Below are positions 31,232 through 40,408 of a DNA stretch of 64,000 nucleotides, in pieces. The notes beneath the pieces were generated by a model, which was not told where the DNA came from, searched no databases, and saw only the letters and a list, made by a program, of their open reading frames with translations. Source of the DNA: Porticoccaceae bacterium (GTDB taxonomy: Bacteria > Pseudomonadota > Gammaproteobacteria > Pseudomonadales > Porticoccaceae); assembly GCA_021773435.1 (NCBI GenBank), contig JAJFKC010000016.1, positions 23,058 through 87,057 of the forward strand, in the 5' to 3' direction. Each line of letters opens with the position of its first letter. The first letter of the stretch is position 1. The position numbers and the translations under genes are program-made.

Positions 31232-34200
31232 TTAGACCGCGTTGGATTTCAGGGATTTACTCTCTTCATGCACCAAATGCTGATAAAACAGCACCGGCAC
31301 CACGATAACGGTCAGGGCGGTGGACACGACTGTGCCGGATATCAGTGAAATCGCCAGGCCGCCAAATATCGGGTCGTTAATCATTACTGCACTGCCCAAC
31401 ATGGTCGATAAAGCAGTGAGTAAAATGGGCCGCAAGCGCAAAAGGGTGCCCTGTAGAATAGCATCGCGAACAGGTATGCCCTGGTCTCGATAATCGAGCA
31501 CGAAGTCGATAATTAACAGTGAATTTCTCACCACAATGCCAGCCAGCGCAATAATGCCAATTGCGGACGTTGCGCTAAAGGCCTGGCCGAGCAGCCAGTG
31601 AGCCGGGAATATACCGATGATACCCAGGGGTATCGCTGACATCGCAATTAGAGGGATTTTGAAGGATTGATAATAAGCGGTGAGCAGGATGTAGATAAAC
31701 ACCACTGTCAAACCAAATGAACTGGACATGCCATTGACGGTATCAAGTAAAAGTCGCAATTCGCCACCCCAGAGTAACTGATAGCCTTCGAGAGAATTAG
31801 GCGCCGATGGCTCCAGACCCAGATTGCCGGTGCGTAGCTGATTTCCGTTAGCGATCGCCAGGCCGTCGAGTTTATTGTTAAGCTCTATAACGGCGTATAC
31901 CGGAGAAATCTGAGTCAGTTCACCTGCTACGTAAATCACTCGCTCATAATCTTTGTGAAAGATCGGTTTTTCCGCATTGACCAATGCTAGTTTGGTCAGT
32001 TCAGATAGGGGTATGGCGTCACCCTGTTGGTTGGAGATATACATCATCGATAGATCGGCGGGTTCTACATTAAAACGCCGGGGCACATCCATGACGATGG
32101 GCACCGGGTTTTTCTCATCGGTGAGGTGGGCGCGACCTATCTCTTCGCTATCGAGAATTCTGCGTAGCAGGATGGCGACTTCAGTGGCGCTGACTCCCGC
32201 CAGGGAGGCTTTTTGTCGATCGACCGTAATTTGGTATTCGTGGGTGTCATCGGCAATCGAGTCGTAGACTTCGACCATGTCGTAGGTGTTTTCAAACTCC
32301 GCCTTTACGCGCTCGGCAGCGTCTGTCATGACCGCTAGATTCTGGCCGTGTATTTCGGCTAGCACTGTGGCCTGCATGGGTGGCCCGGGTGGGTCTTCGA
32401 CTAATTGAATTAAACTGTTGGGATAGCGTTGTTCAATGGCCTCAATTTGTGGGCGCAGTTCGTAGACGATGTCGATAGAACTTTTGCTGCGCTGTTTTTT
32501 GTCGGTTAAATTGACGCGAATCTCTGCGTAGTGGGAGCCGCGTTTATTTCGTGTGCCCCGTAACAGGCCGTTAAAATCAATGACCCCCGATTGACCTACC
32601 CAGGCCTGATAATTGGTGACGTGTTCAGTAGCCCGTAGGACAACACTGAGTTCGCGCACTACCCGATCAGTTATTTCGATCGGTGTAGTTTCAGGCATGG
32701 TCACGGCTATATTAAAGGTGTTTTTGTTGTCCCGCACAAGCATGGTCACGGGAACGCCTAAAAAAGACTGAGGGCCGTTGACGCCTGCGGGGCGTATAAA
32801 TTGCCAGGCCGATTGTAGAATGGCGAGCAAGATAGTGATGATGATGAGTCCATAAACTACCTGGCGCAGTCCGCGCCTAGCCAGTAAGGGCACCAGTATT
32901 GATTGTAAAAAATTGGCTAGAGTAAATTCTTTAATCCCGGCTTTCGCCTCGCTGCTATTCTCTCCATTACCTAGCGCTAAATTAATGCCCAGCCGTTTTG
33001 CCTGTTGCATCCCTTCCTTGAGTCGTTCCTGCAAACGTAGTTGTTTACTCAGTTTTGAACCACTCTTCAGAGTGGCCGGGTCGAGCAATTTGTATGCCGC
33101 CCAGGGTGTCACGATGTAGGCAATCAACACCGATGCCAACATCGTAACCGGCACGTTAAATGCCAGGGGGTAAAAATACTGTCCGAGCATGCCTGTTAGA
33201 ACAAACTGTGAAGCAAAGGCCAGCATAATGGCAAAGGTAGCCAGGTTGGTGGGATTGCCAATTTCATTGGTAGCCAAGATAGCGGCCTGGCGTTTGTCTC
33301 CGCCGTCGAGCTCCAAAAAGTGGCGATGGATATTTTCAACGACCACAATAGCTCCATCGACGAGCATACCCAGAGACAGTATCAGCGCAAATAGTGTTAC
33401 CCGGTTAATGGTTGGTCCAAACAAATAATCTGCACCCAGCGTGAGGGCCAAAATCAAAGGTACCGCAAACCCGACGATCAACGCTTCTTTCCAGCCGAGG
33501 AAAAAGATTGTGACGATGATAACGGCTATAACAGCAATCAGTAGATTTTGCATTAACAGGTTGACGGCATCATTGGCTTTTTTGCCATCGTCGCGGGTGA
33601 TAACGACCTCAACATTGCGAGGAATAATGGTTTGCTTCATTAATTCGATACGCGCTAATACCTCTTCGGCCATGACCACGGCATTGGTATTCGCTTTTTT
33701 GGCAACCGCAATGGTAACGGCAGGCATTTCTGGGTCGGAGCTATCGCGCAAGCGTGCATCGTTAAAACGCTCATCTGCAAGGCCAAAGGCAAAACGGCTC
33801 AAGGTGTCCCGGTCGTGGACTGGGCCATCTGTGATTGTGGCGATATCGGCAAGGTAAACAGGTTGTTGCTCCTGAAGACTGATAACAAGTCCCTTTAAAT
33901 CATCGACATGGCTTAGCTGGCCCTTAAAGTAGATGTCGATGGCTTCGCCGTGGTTGACACTTGTCCCCACCGGGACCGATATATTGACAGCCTGAACGGC
34001 CTTGCGAATATGATCAAAGGAGATGCCGTGGGCTTTGGCTTTGCCTGGGTCGATTTCAATTCTAATCTGCCGATCACGACCGCCTTTCACATAGCTCGCT
34101 GAGACGGTTTTGATGCTGCGCAAGCGGAGTAATACTCTATCGGCAATGCGTTTTAGCGCATAATCGTCGTAATCTTGTGAGGCCAGAGTCACGGTGACGA

Positions 34201-34636
34201 TGGGGACGTTATCGACATCGACACTTTTTATAATCGGCCGGGTGGCATCTGGCGGCAGGATCGCCAATTGGCCAATGACCTGATCGTAGAGCTTTACCAA
34301 CGACAACTCTTTATTCGCTCCAACTTCGAACTGGACATTGATTACGCCCATGGATGTCATTGCTGAGGAAAAGACATGGTCAACGCCAGAAATCTGTTTG
34401 ACGACATTTTCCATGGGTTGAATGATGAGCTGTTCGACCTCCAGCGGAGACGCGCCAGGTAAACCGATAATAATATCCGCTCCGGGGACAACAATTTGGG
34501 GGTTTTCCTCCCTCGGTGTATAGGCTATACCCAGCACGCCGAGCAACAGACAGGCGAGCACAAATAAGCTAGTGATACGCGAGGTAACAAAAAAACTGGC
34601 TAAAAGCCCCGCTGGGTTGAGTCGGCCGTTACTCAC
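31232..34636 (-). CDS. RND-family efflux permease
   Basis: Inner-membrane proton-driven pump of 1134 residues with the standard layout: first span at about 18-36, a large periplasmic loop, six spans (about 360-560), a second periplasmic loop and a final bundle. The proton-relay aspartate is present in GMLVDGAIVVVENIHRH (span 4), and the IGLPGASPLEVEQLIIQPME porter motif is typical of the HAE branch. The start is GTG at 34636 overlapping the stop of the fusion protein gene (GTGA). Unusual cytoplasmic insertion of about 60 residues (KSGSKLSKQLRLQERLKEGMQQ to LANFLQSILVP) between the two halves. Substrate unknown. Confidence 0.95.
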   Translation of the reverse strand: MSNGRLNPAGLLASFFVTSRITSLFVLACLLLGVLGIAYTPREENPQIVVPGADIIIGLPGASPLEVEQLIIQPMENVVKQISGVDHVFSSAMTSMGVINVQFEVGANKELSLVKLYDQVIGQLAILPPDATRPIIKSVDVDNVPIVTVTLASQDYDDYALKRIADRVLLRLRSIKTVSASYVKGGRDRQIRIEIDPGKAKAHGISFDHIRKAVQAVNISVPVGTSVNHGEAIDIYFKGQLSHVDDLKGLVISLQEQQPVYLADIATITDGPVHDRDTLSRFAFGLADERFNDARLRDSSDPEMPAVTIAVAKKANTNAVVMAEEVLARIELMKQTIIPRNVEVVITRDDGKKANDAVNLLMQNLLIAVIAVIIVTIFFLGWKEALIVGFAVPLILALTLGADYLFGPTINRVTLFALILSLGMLVDGAIVVVENIHRHFLELDGGDKRQAAILATNEIGNPTNLATFAIMLAFASQFVLTGMLGQYFYPLAFNVPVTMLASVLIAYIVTPWAAYKLLDPATLKSGSKLSKQLRLQERLKEGMQQAKRLGINLALGNGENSSEAKAGIKEFTLANFLQSILVPLLARRGLRQVVYGLIIITILLAILQSAWQFIRPAGVNGPQSFLGVPVTMLVRDNKNTFNIAVTMPETTPIEITDRVVRELSVVLRATEHVTNYQAWVGQSGVIDFNGLLRGTRNKRGSHYAEIRVNLTDKKQRSKSSIDIVYELRPQIEAIEQRYPNSLIQLVEDPPGPPMQATVLAEIHGQNLAVMTDAAERVKAEFENTYDMVEVYDSIADDTHEYQITVDRQKASLAGVSATEVAILLRRILDSEEIGRAHLTDEKNPVPIVMDVPRRFNVEPADLSMMYISNQQGDAIPLSELTKLALVNAEKPIFHKDYERVIYVAGELTQISPVYAVIELNNKLDGLAIANGNQLRTGNLGLEPSAPNSLEGYQLLWGGELRLLLDTVNGMSSSFGLTVVFIYILLTAYYQSFKIPLIAMSAIPLGIIGIFPAHWLLGQAFSATSAIGIIALAGIVVRNSLLIIDFVLDYRDQGIPVRDAILQGTLLRLRPILLTALSTMLGSAVMINDPIFGGLAISLISGTVVSTALTVIVVPVLFYQHLVHEESKSLKSNAV

Positions 34637-35799
34637 TGAGCTGTCTCTGCGCGGGCACCCACAGCCTCAACCGAAGCAGATCGCTCGGCCTGTATCAGGT
34701 CACCTTCTCTTATATTTGGCGGAACCTGTGCAACGATCACCTCTCCAGCGTTAAGGCCTGAGGCAATTTCTAATTGTCCCAGCCATTGCCGACGAATACG
34801 CAACCAGCGGAACCAGGCCTTGTTGTCTTTATCGATGATGTACACACCCTGTAGACCACCTTTATTGACCAAAGCCGAAGTCGGAATGGTAACATTCGCG
34901 CTGTTGCCAACCACAAAAGTGACGCTGCCAAACATGCCGGTATATAGCCCGGCACTATCGGGTAGTGCGATACTGACTTTAAAGCTTCGTGTGATTGGGT
35001 GGCCGGCATAAATTATTTGTGCGACGTTTGCCTCTATGGGTTCTGGGACATTGTCAATATCGAGAATGACTGTATCGTTGAGCTTAATATTCGCCAGCTG
35101 ACTCTCGGCCACAAAAGTGTCGAACTTCAGGTTGTCTGTGGACTCAATGGTCAGTAAGGGCAATCCCGGCGTGGCAAGACTACCCGCCTGTATATGTCGT
35201 TGGGTGACAATGCCGCTGACTGGGCTGCGAATTTGAGTGTACTGGCGCTGTCCATTTACAATCGCCAGCGCGGCCTTCGCGCTATGCAGGTTTTCCGTGG
35301 CGGTTGATTTTTGCAGTTGGGTTTTACGCACTTTTACGGCTGAAATACTGCCCTGCTCAAGTAAGGCGTCAAAACGCTCCAGATCAGCTGTGACATCGGT
35401 TAATACCGCTTGCGCAGCATCCACCGCAGCTCTGGCCTGGTTGATGTTGTTATCCAGCTCTTCATCATCGAGCACTATGAGCAATTGCGCCTCGCTGATA
35501 GTGTCGCCTTCCTGCACAGTGACCTGGCGGATATAGCTGCTGATACGGGAGGAGATATTGATGTTGCTATCAGCCACCACCGAGCCGATGACTGTGTATC
35601 GTTCGGCAAGATTTTCTTTTTGTACGGTTATAACCCTGGCTTTCCAGGTGTTTGGATTCGCAACTTGCTCGCTGGAGTTATCATCGCAAGCGGTTAGTGC
35701 GGCGAGTAATGTTGTAAGGGATATGACAAGCGCCGAGAAGCCCAACGACCCCTTAGTTGGTTTTATCACAGACTGTCTTTGGAGTATTTTTCTTTTCAT
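34633..35799 (-). CDS. Periplasmic adaptor (membrane fusion protein) of RND pump, lipoprotein
   Basis: HlyD/AcrA-type adaptor linking the RND permease to the TolC-type channel. The N-terminal signal ends in a lipobox-like LTAC (about residues 35-38), so it is probably lipid-anchored. Order of parts: lipoyl half (ISSRISSYIRQVTVQEGDTI), coiled-coil hairpin (about 105-165), second lipoyl half (QIRSPVSGIVTQRHIQAGSLATPG), beta-barrel and membrane-proximal domain (ALVNKGGLQGVYIID). It is translationally coupled to the permease and 47 bp downstream of tetR. Confidence 0.94.
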   Translation of the reverse strand: MKRKILQRQSVIKPTKGSLGFSALVISLTTLLAALTACDDNSSEQVANPNTWKARVITVQKENLAERYTVIGSVVADSNINISSRISSYIRQVTVQEGDTISEAQLLIVLDDEELDNNINQARAAVDAAQAVLTDVTADLERFDALLEQGSISAVKVRKTQLQKSTATENLHSAKAALAIVNGQRQYTQIRSPVSGIVTQRHIQAGSLATPGLPLLTIESTDNLKFDTFVAESQLANIKLNDTVILDIDNVPEPIEANVAQIIYAGHPITRSFKVSIALPDSAGLYTGMFGSVTFVVGNSANVTIPTSALVNKGGLQGVYIIDKDNKAWFRWLRIRRQWLGQLEIASGLNAGEVIVAQVPPNIREGDLIQAERSASVEAVGARAETAQ

Positions 35800-35846
35800 A
35801 CTATTGTGCTTATTAGTAATTTATTAAGGATTTTTAGATGAGGATT

Positions 35847-36440
35847 TCAGTGCGCGAGCAAGCCGTTTTCCAGCAGCGCTGTGATATGCCGAGCAATGGT
35901 CTCGGCTTTATCGTGCTGGGCGCGCCTGCCGGGCATTTTTTTTCGAACTGCCAAACTTTCGAAGTGGTACAAAACCAGGCCAATAATTGAGGTGGCCAGC
36001 AGGTGAGGATCGTATTGTTTTTTGAAAGATTCCCCTAAATTTTGTATGGCACAAAATAGTTCCTGAAAGGTGTTTGTGGTTAATGCTTGAATGCGTTTTG
36101 GATCATTGTCTAGCATCACCCACTGGAGTAGTTTCTGGAAGTCTTTATCTTTATTCAGTGCACGAACAAACCAGACAATAAATGTTTCGAGCCGCTTAAC
36201 TGGTTCTTCATCCTCGGTCATAATGGCCGTTGCATCGGTGATTTTCTTCTTGAATACGCGGTTGACTACCTCCGCATACAACTCATCTTTATTTTTAAAA
36301 TGGTAATAGAGTGCCGCAGGTGTCACGCCTACGGCTGTCGCCAGATCGCGCATGGATACCCCGTTATAACCCAGCCGAGCAAAGAGAGGCGTTACTCTAT
36401 CAAGAATAAAAGGGCGGCTGTTTCGTGTATTTTTGACCAT
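35847..36440 (-). CDS. TetR-family regulator of the efflux operon
   Basis: 197 residues; N-terminal HTH (ILDRVTPLFARLGYNGVSMRDLATAVGVTPAALYYHFKNKDELYAEVV, residues 12-59) and a helical ligand-binding part. It is the first gene of the leftward operon with the fusion protein, permease, kinase and channel, and its promoter overlaps a 42-bp palindrome 19 bp upstream. By analogy to AcrR-type repressors it most likely represses itself and the pump and is released by a pump substrate; that is inferred from position. Confidence 0.93.
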   Translation of the reverse strand: MVKNTRNSRPFILDRVTPLFARLGYNGVSMRDLATAVGVTPAALYYHFKNKDELYAEVVNRVFKKKITDATAIMTEDEEPVKRLETFIVWFVRALNKDKDFQKLLQWVMLDNDPKRIQALTTNTFQELFCAIQNLGESFKKQYDPHLLATSIIGLVLYHFESLAVRKKMPGRRAQHDKAETIARHITALLENGLLAH

Positions 36441-36458
36441 GTGGAATTGTGCCTGATA

Positions 36459-36500
36459 TAGCTATGATTTACTAAACGAACGTTTAGTAAATCATAGCTA
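36459..36500. promoter_or_regulatory. 42-bp palindrome, probable TetR operator
   Basis: Two perfectly complementary 20-bp arms (36459-36478 and 36481-36500) are separated by two bases (AA). The centre reads ACTAAACG-AA-CGTTTAGT, a typical TetR-family operator core; the outer ten bases of each arm extend the symmetry well beyond what one dimer needs, which suggests two dimers binding or a second role. Confidence 0.9.
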
Positions 36501-36545
36501 ACCGTTCAATTCAATCCAGTAGCAATGATTTAGATAGGTTAAATT

Positions 36546-36590
36546 AGAGAACTTAAATTTACAGAACTTAAATTTAACGGACTTATAGCC
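36546..36590 (+). repeat. Tandem repeat, 3 x 15 bp, over the ICMT-like gene stop
   Basis: AGAGAACTTAAATTT, ACAGAACTTAAATTT and the diverged AACGGACTTATAGCC. The third unit contains the reverse-strand stop codon of the ICMT-like gene (36583-36585). Confidence 0.85.
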
Positions 36591-37083
36591 AACGTCTGAC
36601 GGTACGACAGTAGTCGTCATAGTGTTTATCGAAGACTTCCTGTAAATGTTTTTCCTCTGGACCAACCGCATGGGCCGTAAGTAATGCCATGACAACAGGC
36701 AATGAAAGCAATATCCAGAGATTACCGGCGGTCAGCGCGCTGGCTAAAGTCAACAATAAAAATGCCAGATAAACAGGGTTTCTGCTGAAGCGATAGGGCC
36801 CCGTCGTGACAAGCTGCTTAGTGGCCCTATGGGGTAATGCCGTCGTTCCAGCGTTTTTAAGAGTGGCCAGTGACCATATGATTAACAGGATGCTTATGAC
36901 AAAGCTCACCCAGCCAATGCTCATAAATGAGCGATGGGCTGGCGGTTGAAGGTGGACAAACTGCTGTAAAAAATAGCCTGCGCCGATTGCCAATGCAGGA
37001 TAAATCGCCGGTGGAAAAGGTATTTGCGGGGCGTTTATCGGGCATGCTGTTTCTGTATCTTCTGAAGAGTCTTGATCATTCAT
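36583..37083 (-). CDS. Isoprenylcysteine methyltransferase-like (ICMT/PEMT-fold) membrane protein
   Basis: 166 residues with about four hydrophobic segments and the SAM-binding motifs of the ICMT/PEMT family: TTGPYRFSRNPVYLAFLLLTL, and the C-terminal EEKHLQEVFDKHYDDYCRTVRRWL with the conserved Glu-Glu and Arg-Trp. Bacterial members are membrane methyltransferases of mostly unknown substrate. Start overlaps the stop of the RsmE-type gene (ATGA), so it is the last gene of the Moco-rRNA methylase group. Confidence 0.87.
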   Translation of the reverse strand: MNDQDSSEDTETACPINAPQIPFPPAIYPALAIGAGYFLQQFVHLQPPAHRSFMSIGWVSFVISILLIIWSLATLKNAGTTALPHRATKQLVTTGPYRFSRNPVYLAFLLLTLASALTAGNLWILLSLPVVMALLTAHAVGPEEKHLQEVFDKHYDDYCRTVRRWL

Positions 37084-37790
37084 GTGTAAAGCCTGCTCAG
37101 TATCGCGGTTATCGCGGTTTCGACCTTCAATATGCGGCGGCCAAGGCTTACCGGTGTGAACCCCCGTTCAGATAGCTTGTCAACTTCGTAGGGAATAAAA
37201 CCCCCTTCGGGACCGATAGCCAGTGTCGCAGGTTTATTCAACGCTATAGGTGCCGGTGTGTTAGCACCGGGCTGCGCGACAAGACGTTCAGTGTCGGCGG
37301 CGATCGTCTCGAGTTCGTCCTCGACGAAAGGTTTAAAGCGTTTTCGCAATATCACCGAGGGAAGGGTAGTGGTTCCTGCCTGTTCGAGGCCTAGTAATAA
37401 TTGCTGTCGAATGGCGTCTTCATCCAGCCAGGGGCTTTGCCAATAACTTTTTTCGACGCGGTAGCTATTGATCAAATACAGTTTGGCGAGACCGAGATTA
37501 GCGCAATTCTGCAAGATTCGTTTGAGCATTTTGGGTCGCGGCAGTGCTAACAATACTGTGACGGGTAAGGCCGGCTCGGAGCGGTCGTCCAAGGTAACCT
37601 GAAGCCTGATTTCTTTTTGTCCGACGTCGACGATAGTGCTCACACCAGTCGGGCCATTGACGACACCTGTTTTTAATTCACTGCCAACCGATAGTTTAAG
37701 TATATTAACAATATGCTCATAGCGCCGACCGGCTATTTGGACAATGTCGTCGCCAACGAAATCGTTGTTTTCAAGTAAGAGTAGGTTCAT
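37080..37790 (-). CDS. RsmE-type 16S rRNA m3U1498 methyltransferase
   Basis: SPOUT-class methyltransferase. The C-terminal knot is clear (LAIGPEGGFIPYEVDKLSERGFTPVSLGRRILKVETAITAILSRL), as are ALPRPKMLKRILQNCANLGL and QSPWLDEDAIRQQLLLGLEQA. The start at ATG 37790 (MNLLLLENNDF) gives 236 residues, near the 243 of E. coli RsmE; the upstream 14 codons to 37832 are unlikely to be used. The N-terminus is less conserved than usual, so this could be a paralogue rather than the main RsmE; I therefore leave the symbol blank. Confidence 0.85.
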   Translation of the reverse strand: MNLLLLENNDFVGDDIVQIAGRRYEHIVNILKLSVGSELKTGVVNGPTGVSTIVDVGQKEIRLQVTLDDRSEPALPVTVLLALPRPKMLKRILQNCANLGLAKLYLINSYRVEKSYWQSPWLDEDAIRQQLLLGLEQAGTTTLPSVILRKRFKPFVEDELETIAADTERLVAQPGANTPAPIALNKPATLAIGPEGGFIPYEVDKLSERGFTPVSLGRRILKVETAITAILSRLYT

Positions 37791-37837
37791 GTGCCAGCGT
37801 TGGGTGCTAATAAAAAGTGGGCATCTTAACAATTGTA

Positions 37838-37870
37838 TTTGTTATGCGTTTGCTATTCGTTTGTTATGTA
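37838..37870 (+). repeat. Tandem repeat, 3 x 11 bp
   Basis: TTTGTTATGCG, TTTGCTATTCG and TTTGTTATGTA, head to tail in the 84-bp gap between mobA and the RsmE-type gene. Non-coding, and the period is not a multiple of three. Confidence 0.85.
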
Positions 37871-37874
37871 CTAG

Positions 37875-38477
37875 CTACACATTATTTAGATCTACGCTGA
37901 TTTTTGCGCCAAATCTTTGCCAATCTTCTGGATTGTTTAAATTTGCAAACTGCGATTTGTCTGTGGGCGGGATCAGCGGTTTAGCCTTAATGTCCTGCAA
38001 TAAATTTGCGACAGAAAGATCAGGATTGTCATCAACTAGCCGCATCGCTAAATATTTGATTGTCGTGTCGTCCAGGCAGAGCATTAGCGGAAAGTGATAG
38101 CTCTCAAAATAGTATGTCGATTGGTGTGCCACACCGGCGGCGCAGAGTTCTTCCAGTATGGCCGGTTTTAGCAGCGGCATATCTACCGGTGCGACCAGTG
38201 CCAGGTGATGTGGGTAATGAATGCTCAGGGTGTATAAGGCGCCGACCGGTCCGAGGCCGGGGTGAATATCTGGCAGAGATTTGACCTGGGCTTCGTTATA
38301 GTATTGTTTATAGTCTCGTTGGGTGCGGCAAATAACTATTTCTTCAAATAGATGAGCGGCTTTGAGCTTGTCGGTCATAAATTCCAGTAAACTGTTTTTA
38401 CCGATTGGCAACAGGGCTTTGTCCTGGCCCATACGTCGGGATTCACCGCCCGCCAATATCGCCGCAATAAGTTTCAT
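37875..38477 (-). CDS. mobA: Molybdenum cofactor guanylyltransferase MobA
   Basis: Attaches GMP to Mo-molybdopterin to make MGD for DMSO-reductase-type enzymes. The nucleotide-binding signature LAGGESRRMGQDKALLPIG (8-26) and the PDIHPGLGPVGAL and APVDMPLL (metal site) motifs are intact. Length 200 (E. coli 194). It follows moaE by 6 bp in the leftward Moco operon. Its presence means that at least one bis-MGD enzyme is probably made by this organism. Confidence 0.94.
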   Translation of the reverse strand: MKLIAAILAGGESRRMGQDKALLPIGKNSLLEFMTDKLKAAHLFEEIVICRTQRDYKQYYNEAQVKSLPDIHPGLGPVGALYTLSIHYPHHLALVAPVDMPLLKPAILEELCAAGVAHQSTYYFESYHFPLMLCLDDTTIKYLAMRLVDDNPDLSVANLLQDIKAKPLIPPTDKSQFANLNNPEDWQRFGAKISVDLNNV

Positions 38478-38483
38478 GGAGGG

Positions 38484-38999
38484 CTACCAACGCTTTGCAG
38501 CTTCGCCATCACTGCTTTTGGCCTCGACCCAGTGTTCCCCCGCTGGAGTGAATTCTTTCTTCCAGAAGGGTGCGTCCATCTTTAAGTAATCCATGATGAA
38601 CTGGCAGGCATCGAACGCCTCGCGGCGGTGGCGGCTGCTGACTCCGATAAAAACGATGGGATCGCCGGGGTAGAGCATGCCAACTCGATGGATAACTGTG
38701 ACATTGCCCAGCGCCCAGCGCTCTCTGGCCGTGATGATAATAGCTGCGAGGGATTGTTCGGTCATACCCGGATAATGTTCCAGCAACATGGCATTAACGG
38801 GATTATCTGCCAGGTCGCGTACCATGCCGGTAAAAGTGACTAATGCACCGTATTCACTATCGATGGCAGTCAGTTGTCCACAAAGGCTGGCGAGATCGAA
38901 AGGGTCACCGAGAATTTGAATGGTTGTATTCTTGTCAGGGTTATTGGGAGCGTCTTTCGGGGCGTTCTCTCCAGCAGTGTCGGGTTCAATATCACTCAT
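38484..38999 (-). CDS. moaE: Molybdopterin synthase catalytic subunit MoaE
   Basis: Large subunit of molybdopterin synthase; transfers sulfur from MoaD thiocarboxylate to cPMP. Conserved GALVTFTGMVRD, LEHYPGMTE, HRVGMLYPGD and the active-site lysines around MDYLKMDAPFWKKE. A 28-residue acidic N-terminal extension (AGENAPKDAPNNPDKN) is not in E. coli MoaE (150 residues) and has a weak 12-bp periodicity. moaD ends one base before its ATG. Confidence 0.95.
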   Translation of the reverse strand: MSDIEPDTAGENAPKDAPNNPDKNTTIQILGDPFDLASLCGQLTAIDSEYGALVTFTGMVRDLADNPVNAMLLEHYPGMTEQSLAAIIITARERWALGNVTVIHRVGMLYPGDPIVFIGVSSRHRREAFDACQFIMDYLKMDAPFWKKEFTPAGEHWVEAKSSDGEAAKRW

Positions 39000-39000
39000 A

Positions 39001-39261
39001 TCAACCGCCAGTCACCGGTGGGAAAAATGCGACTTCATCGCCATCACTAAGGGTCGTTTCGTTGTCACTCATTAACTGATTGACTGCGCTTAGGACTTGT
39101 TTGTCAGTAAATACCGATTGCCAGGCTTCACCCCGTTGAGTGAGCTGGGTTTTTAGCTCGGCCACTGTAAACGAGTCGCCGGGGCTTTTTGTGAAAGGAA
39201 CCTCTAGCTGAGAGCAATTCAGTTTTTCTCTCAGTTGTGCAAAAAATAGCACTTTGATCAT
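39001..39261 (-). CDS. moaD: Molybdopterin synthase sulfur carrier subunit MoaD
   Basis: Ubiquitin-fold sulfur carrier of 86 residues ending in the required Gly-Gly (FFPPVTGG), which is adenylated and thiocarboxylated by MoeB-type enzyme. The N-terminus IKVLFFAQLREKL is typical. Its stop abuts the moaE start. moeB and moeA are not in this window. Confidence 0.95.
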   Translation of the reverse strand: MIKVLFFAQLREKLNCSQLEVPFTKSPGDSFTVAELKTQLTQRGEAWQSVFTDKQVLSAVNQLMSDNETTLSDGDEVAFFPPVTGG

Positions 39262-39325
39262 GGCGTTTATTCTAGATGGGATTTATGGGATAAATGGATG
39301 ATTTTGATCCGGGGTTGATCAGAAT

Positions 39326-39853
39326 TCAATCGACGGCGTTTGCTTGGTGTCGCCAGGCGCCGGATTTACCTCCGTCCTTACTGAGTACTCTGATGCCTTC
39401 GATAATCATTCCGGGGTCGACAGCTTTACACATATCAAATAAGGTCAGTGCCGCAACAGACACGGCGGTGAGCGCTTCCATTTCGACACCGGTTTTGCCG
39501 TCGAGCTTACATTTGGCTTCAATACGCACCCGGTTTTCTTTGGGTTGTAATTCAAAGTCTACCTGTACTTTGCTCAGCATCAGCGGATGGCATAGGGGGA
39601 TTAACTCCGCACAGCGCTTTGCTGCCTGTATTCCCGCTATTCGCGCTGTCGCAAAGACATCACCTTTGGCATGACGGCCATCGCGAATCAGGGTAAGTGT
39701 TTGTTCCTGCATGCTGACATAGCCTTCGGCTGTGGCTACCCGGGTGGTAATCGCTTTGCCACTCACGTCAACCATACTGGCTTCACCAGCGGTATTGATA
39801 TGGCTTAATTCGTCGTTGTGAGGGGTGGGATGATCGGCGGGTGGCTGGCTCAT
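39326..39853 (-). CDS. moaC: Cyclic pyranopterin monophosphate synthase MoaC
   Basis: With MoaA turns GTP into cPMP, the first Moco intermediate. Motifs: [47 protein letters not shown], and the C-terminal [31 protein letters not shown] with the catalytic lysine near KDGGKSGAW. The start at 39853 (MSQPPAD, 175 residues) lies two bases after the moaB stop; the frame remains open to 39877. N-terminal ~30 residues are extra and polar. Confidence 0.95.
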   Translation of the reverse strand: MSQPPADHPTPHNDELSHINTAGEASMVDVSGKAITTRVATAEGYVSMQEQTLTLIRDGRHAKGDVFATARIAGIQAAKRCAELIPLCHPLMLSKVQVDFELQPKENRVRIEAKCKLDGKTGVEMEALTAVSVAALTLFDMCKAVDPGMIIEGIRVLSKDGGKSGAWRHQANAVD

Positions 39854-39855
39854 AC

Positions 39856-40404
39856 TTATGCTTCGCGCGTAGCACATTCAACAGGATCGACGTCTTTTAG
39901 CTGGCCGACGAAGTTGCAGGGTTTGTGGCTGGCATCGAGTTGTTCACCAATAATGCCGTCCCAGGCAGTGCGACAGGCGTTGGTGGAGCCTGGCATGCAA
40001 AATACAATGGTGCCATTGGACAGACCGGCTACCGCGCGGGATTGGACAGTAGAGGAGCCAATATCGTTATAGGAAATTTGTCGGAACAATTCGCCATAAC
40101 CATCGATCGTCGTATCAAATAGCGGCATTACCGCCTGTGGCGTAGAGTCGCGGCCAGTAAAGCCGGTGCCGCCGGTAATCAGGACAACCTGAATATCGTC
40201 GGATGCGATCCACGTAGCGACCACGGCTCGAATGGTGTAAAGGTCATCCTTTTCAATGCACTTGTCTGTCAATCGGTGCCCAGCCTGGGTGAGCTTTTCT
40301 ACCAACAAGCGGCCAGATGTATCGGTGTCTTCATTGCGGCTATCGGAGACTGTTAACACCGCAACATTTAGTGGCTGGAATTGTTCCGCGTAGTTTTTAA
40401 CCAA
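39856..40404 (-). CDS. moaB: Molybdenum cofactor biosynthesis protein MoaB
   Basis: MogA/MoaB-family molybdopterin-binding protein; the adenylyltransferase step is done by MogA in E. coli and by MoaB in several bacteria. [13 protein letters not shown] and [18 protein letters not shown] are the family motifs. The start is set at TTG 40404 ([21 protein letters not shown]): the sequence GGAGG lies 8 bases before it, overlapping the end of moaA, whereas the upstream TTG at 40419 overlaps moaA by 11 bp and has no ribosome binding site. This gives 182 residues (E. coli 170). Confidence 0.93.
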   Translation of the reverse strand: MVKNYAEQFQPLNVAVLTVSDSRNEDTDTSGRLLVEKLTQAGHRLTDKCIEKDDLYTIRAVVATWIASDDIQVVLITGGTGFTGRDSTPQAVMPLFDTTIDGYGELFRQISYNDIGSSTVQSRAVAGLSNGTIVFCMPGSTNACRTAWDGIIGEQLDASHKPCNFVGQLKDVDPVECATREA

Positions 40405-40408
40405 GACC

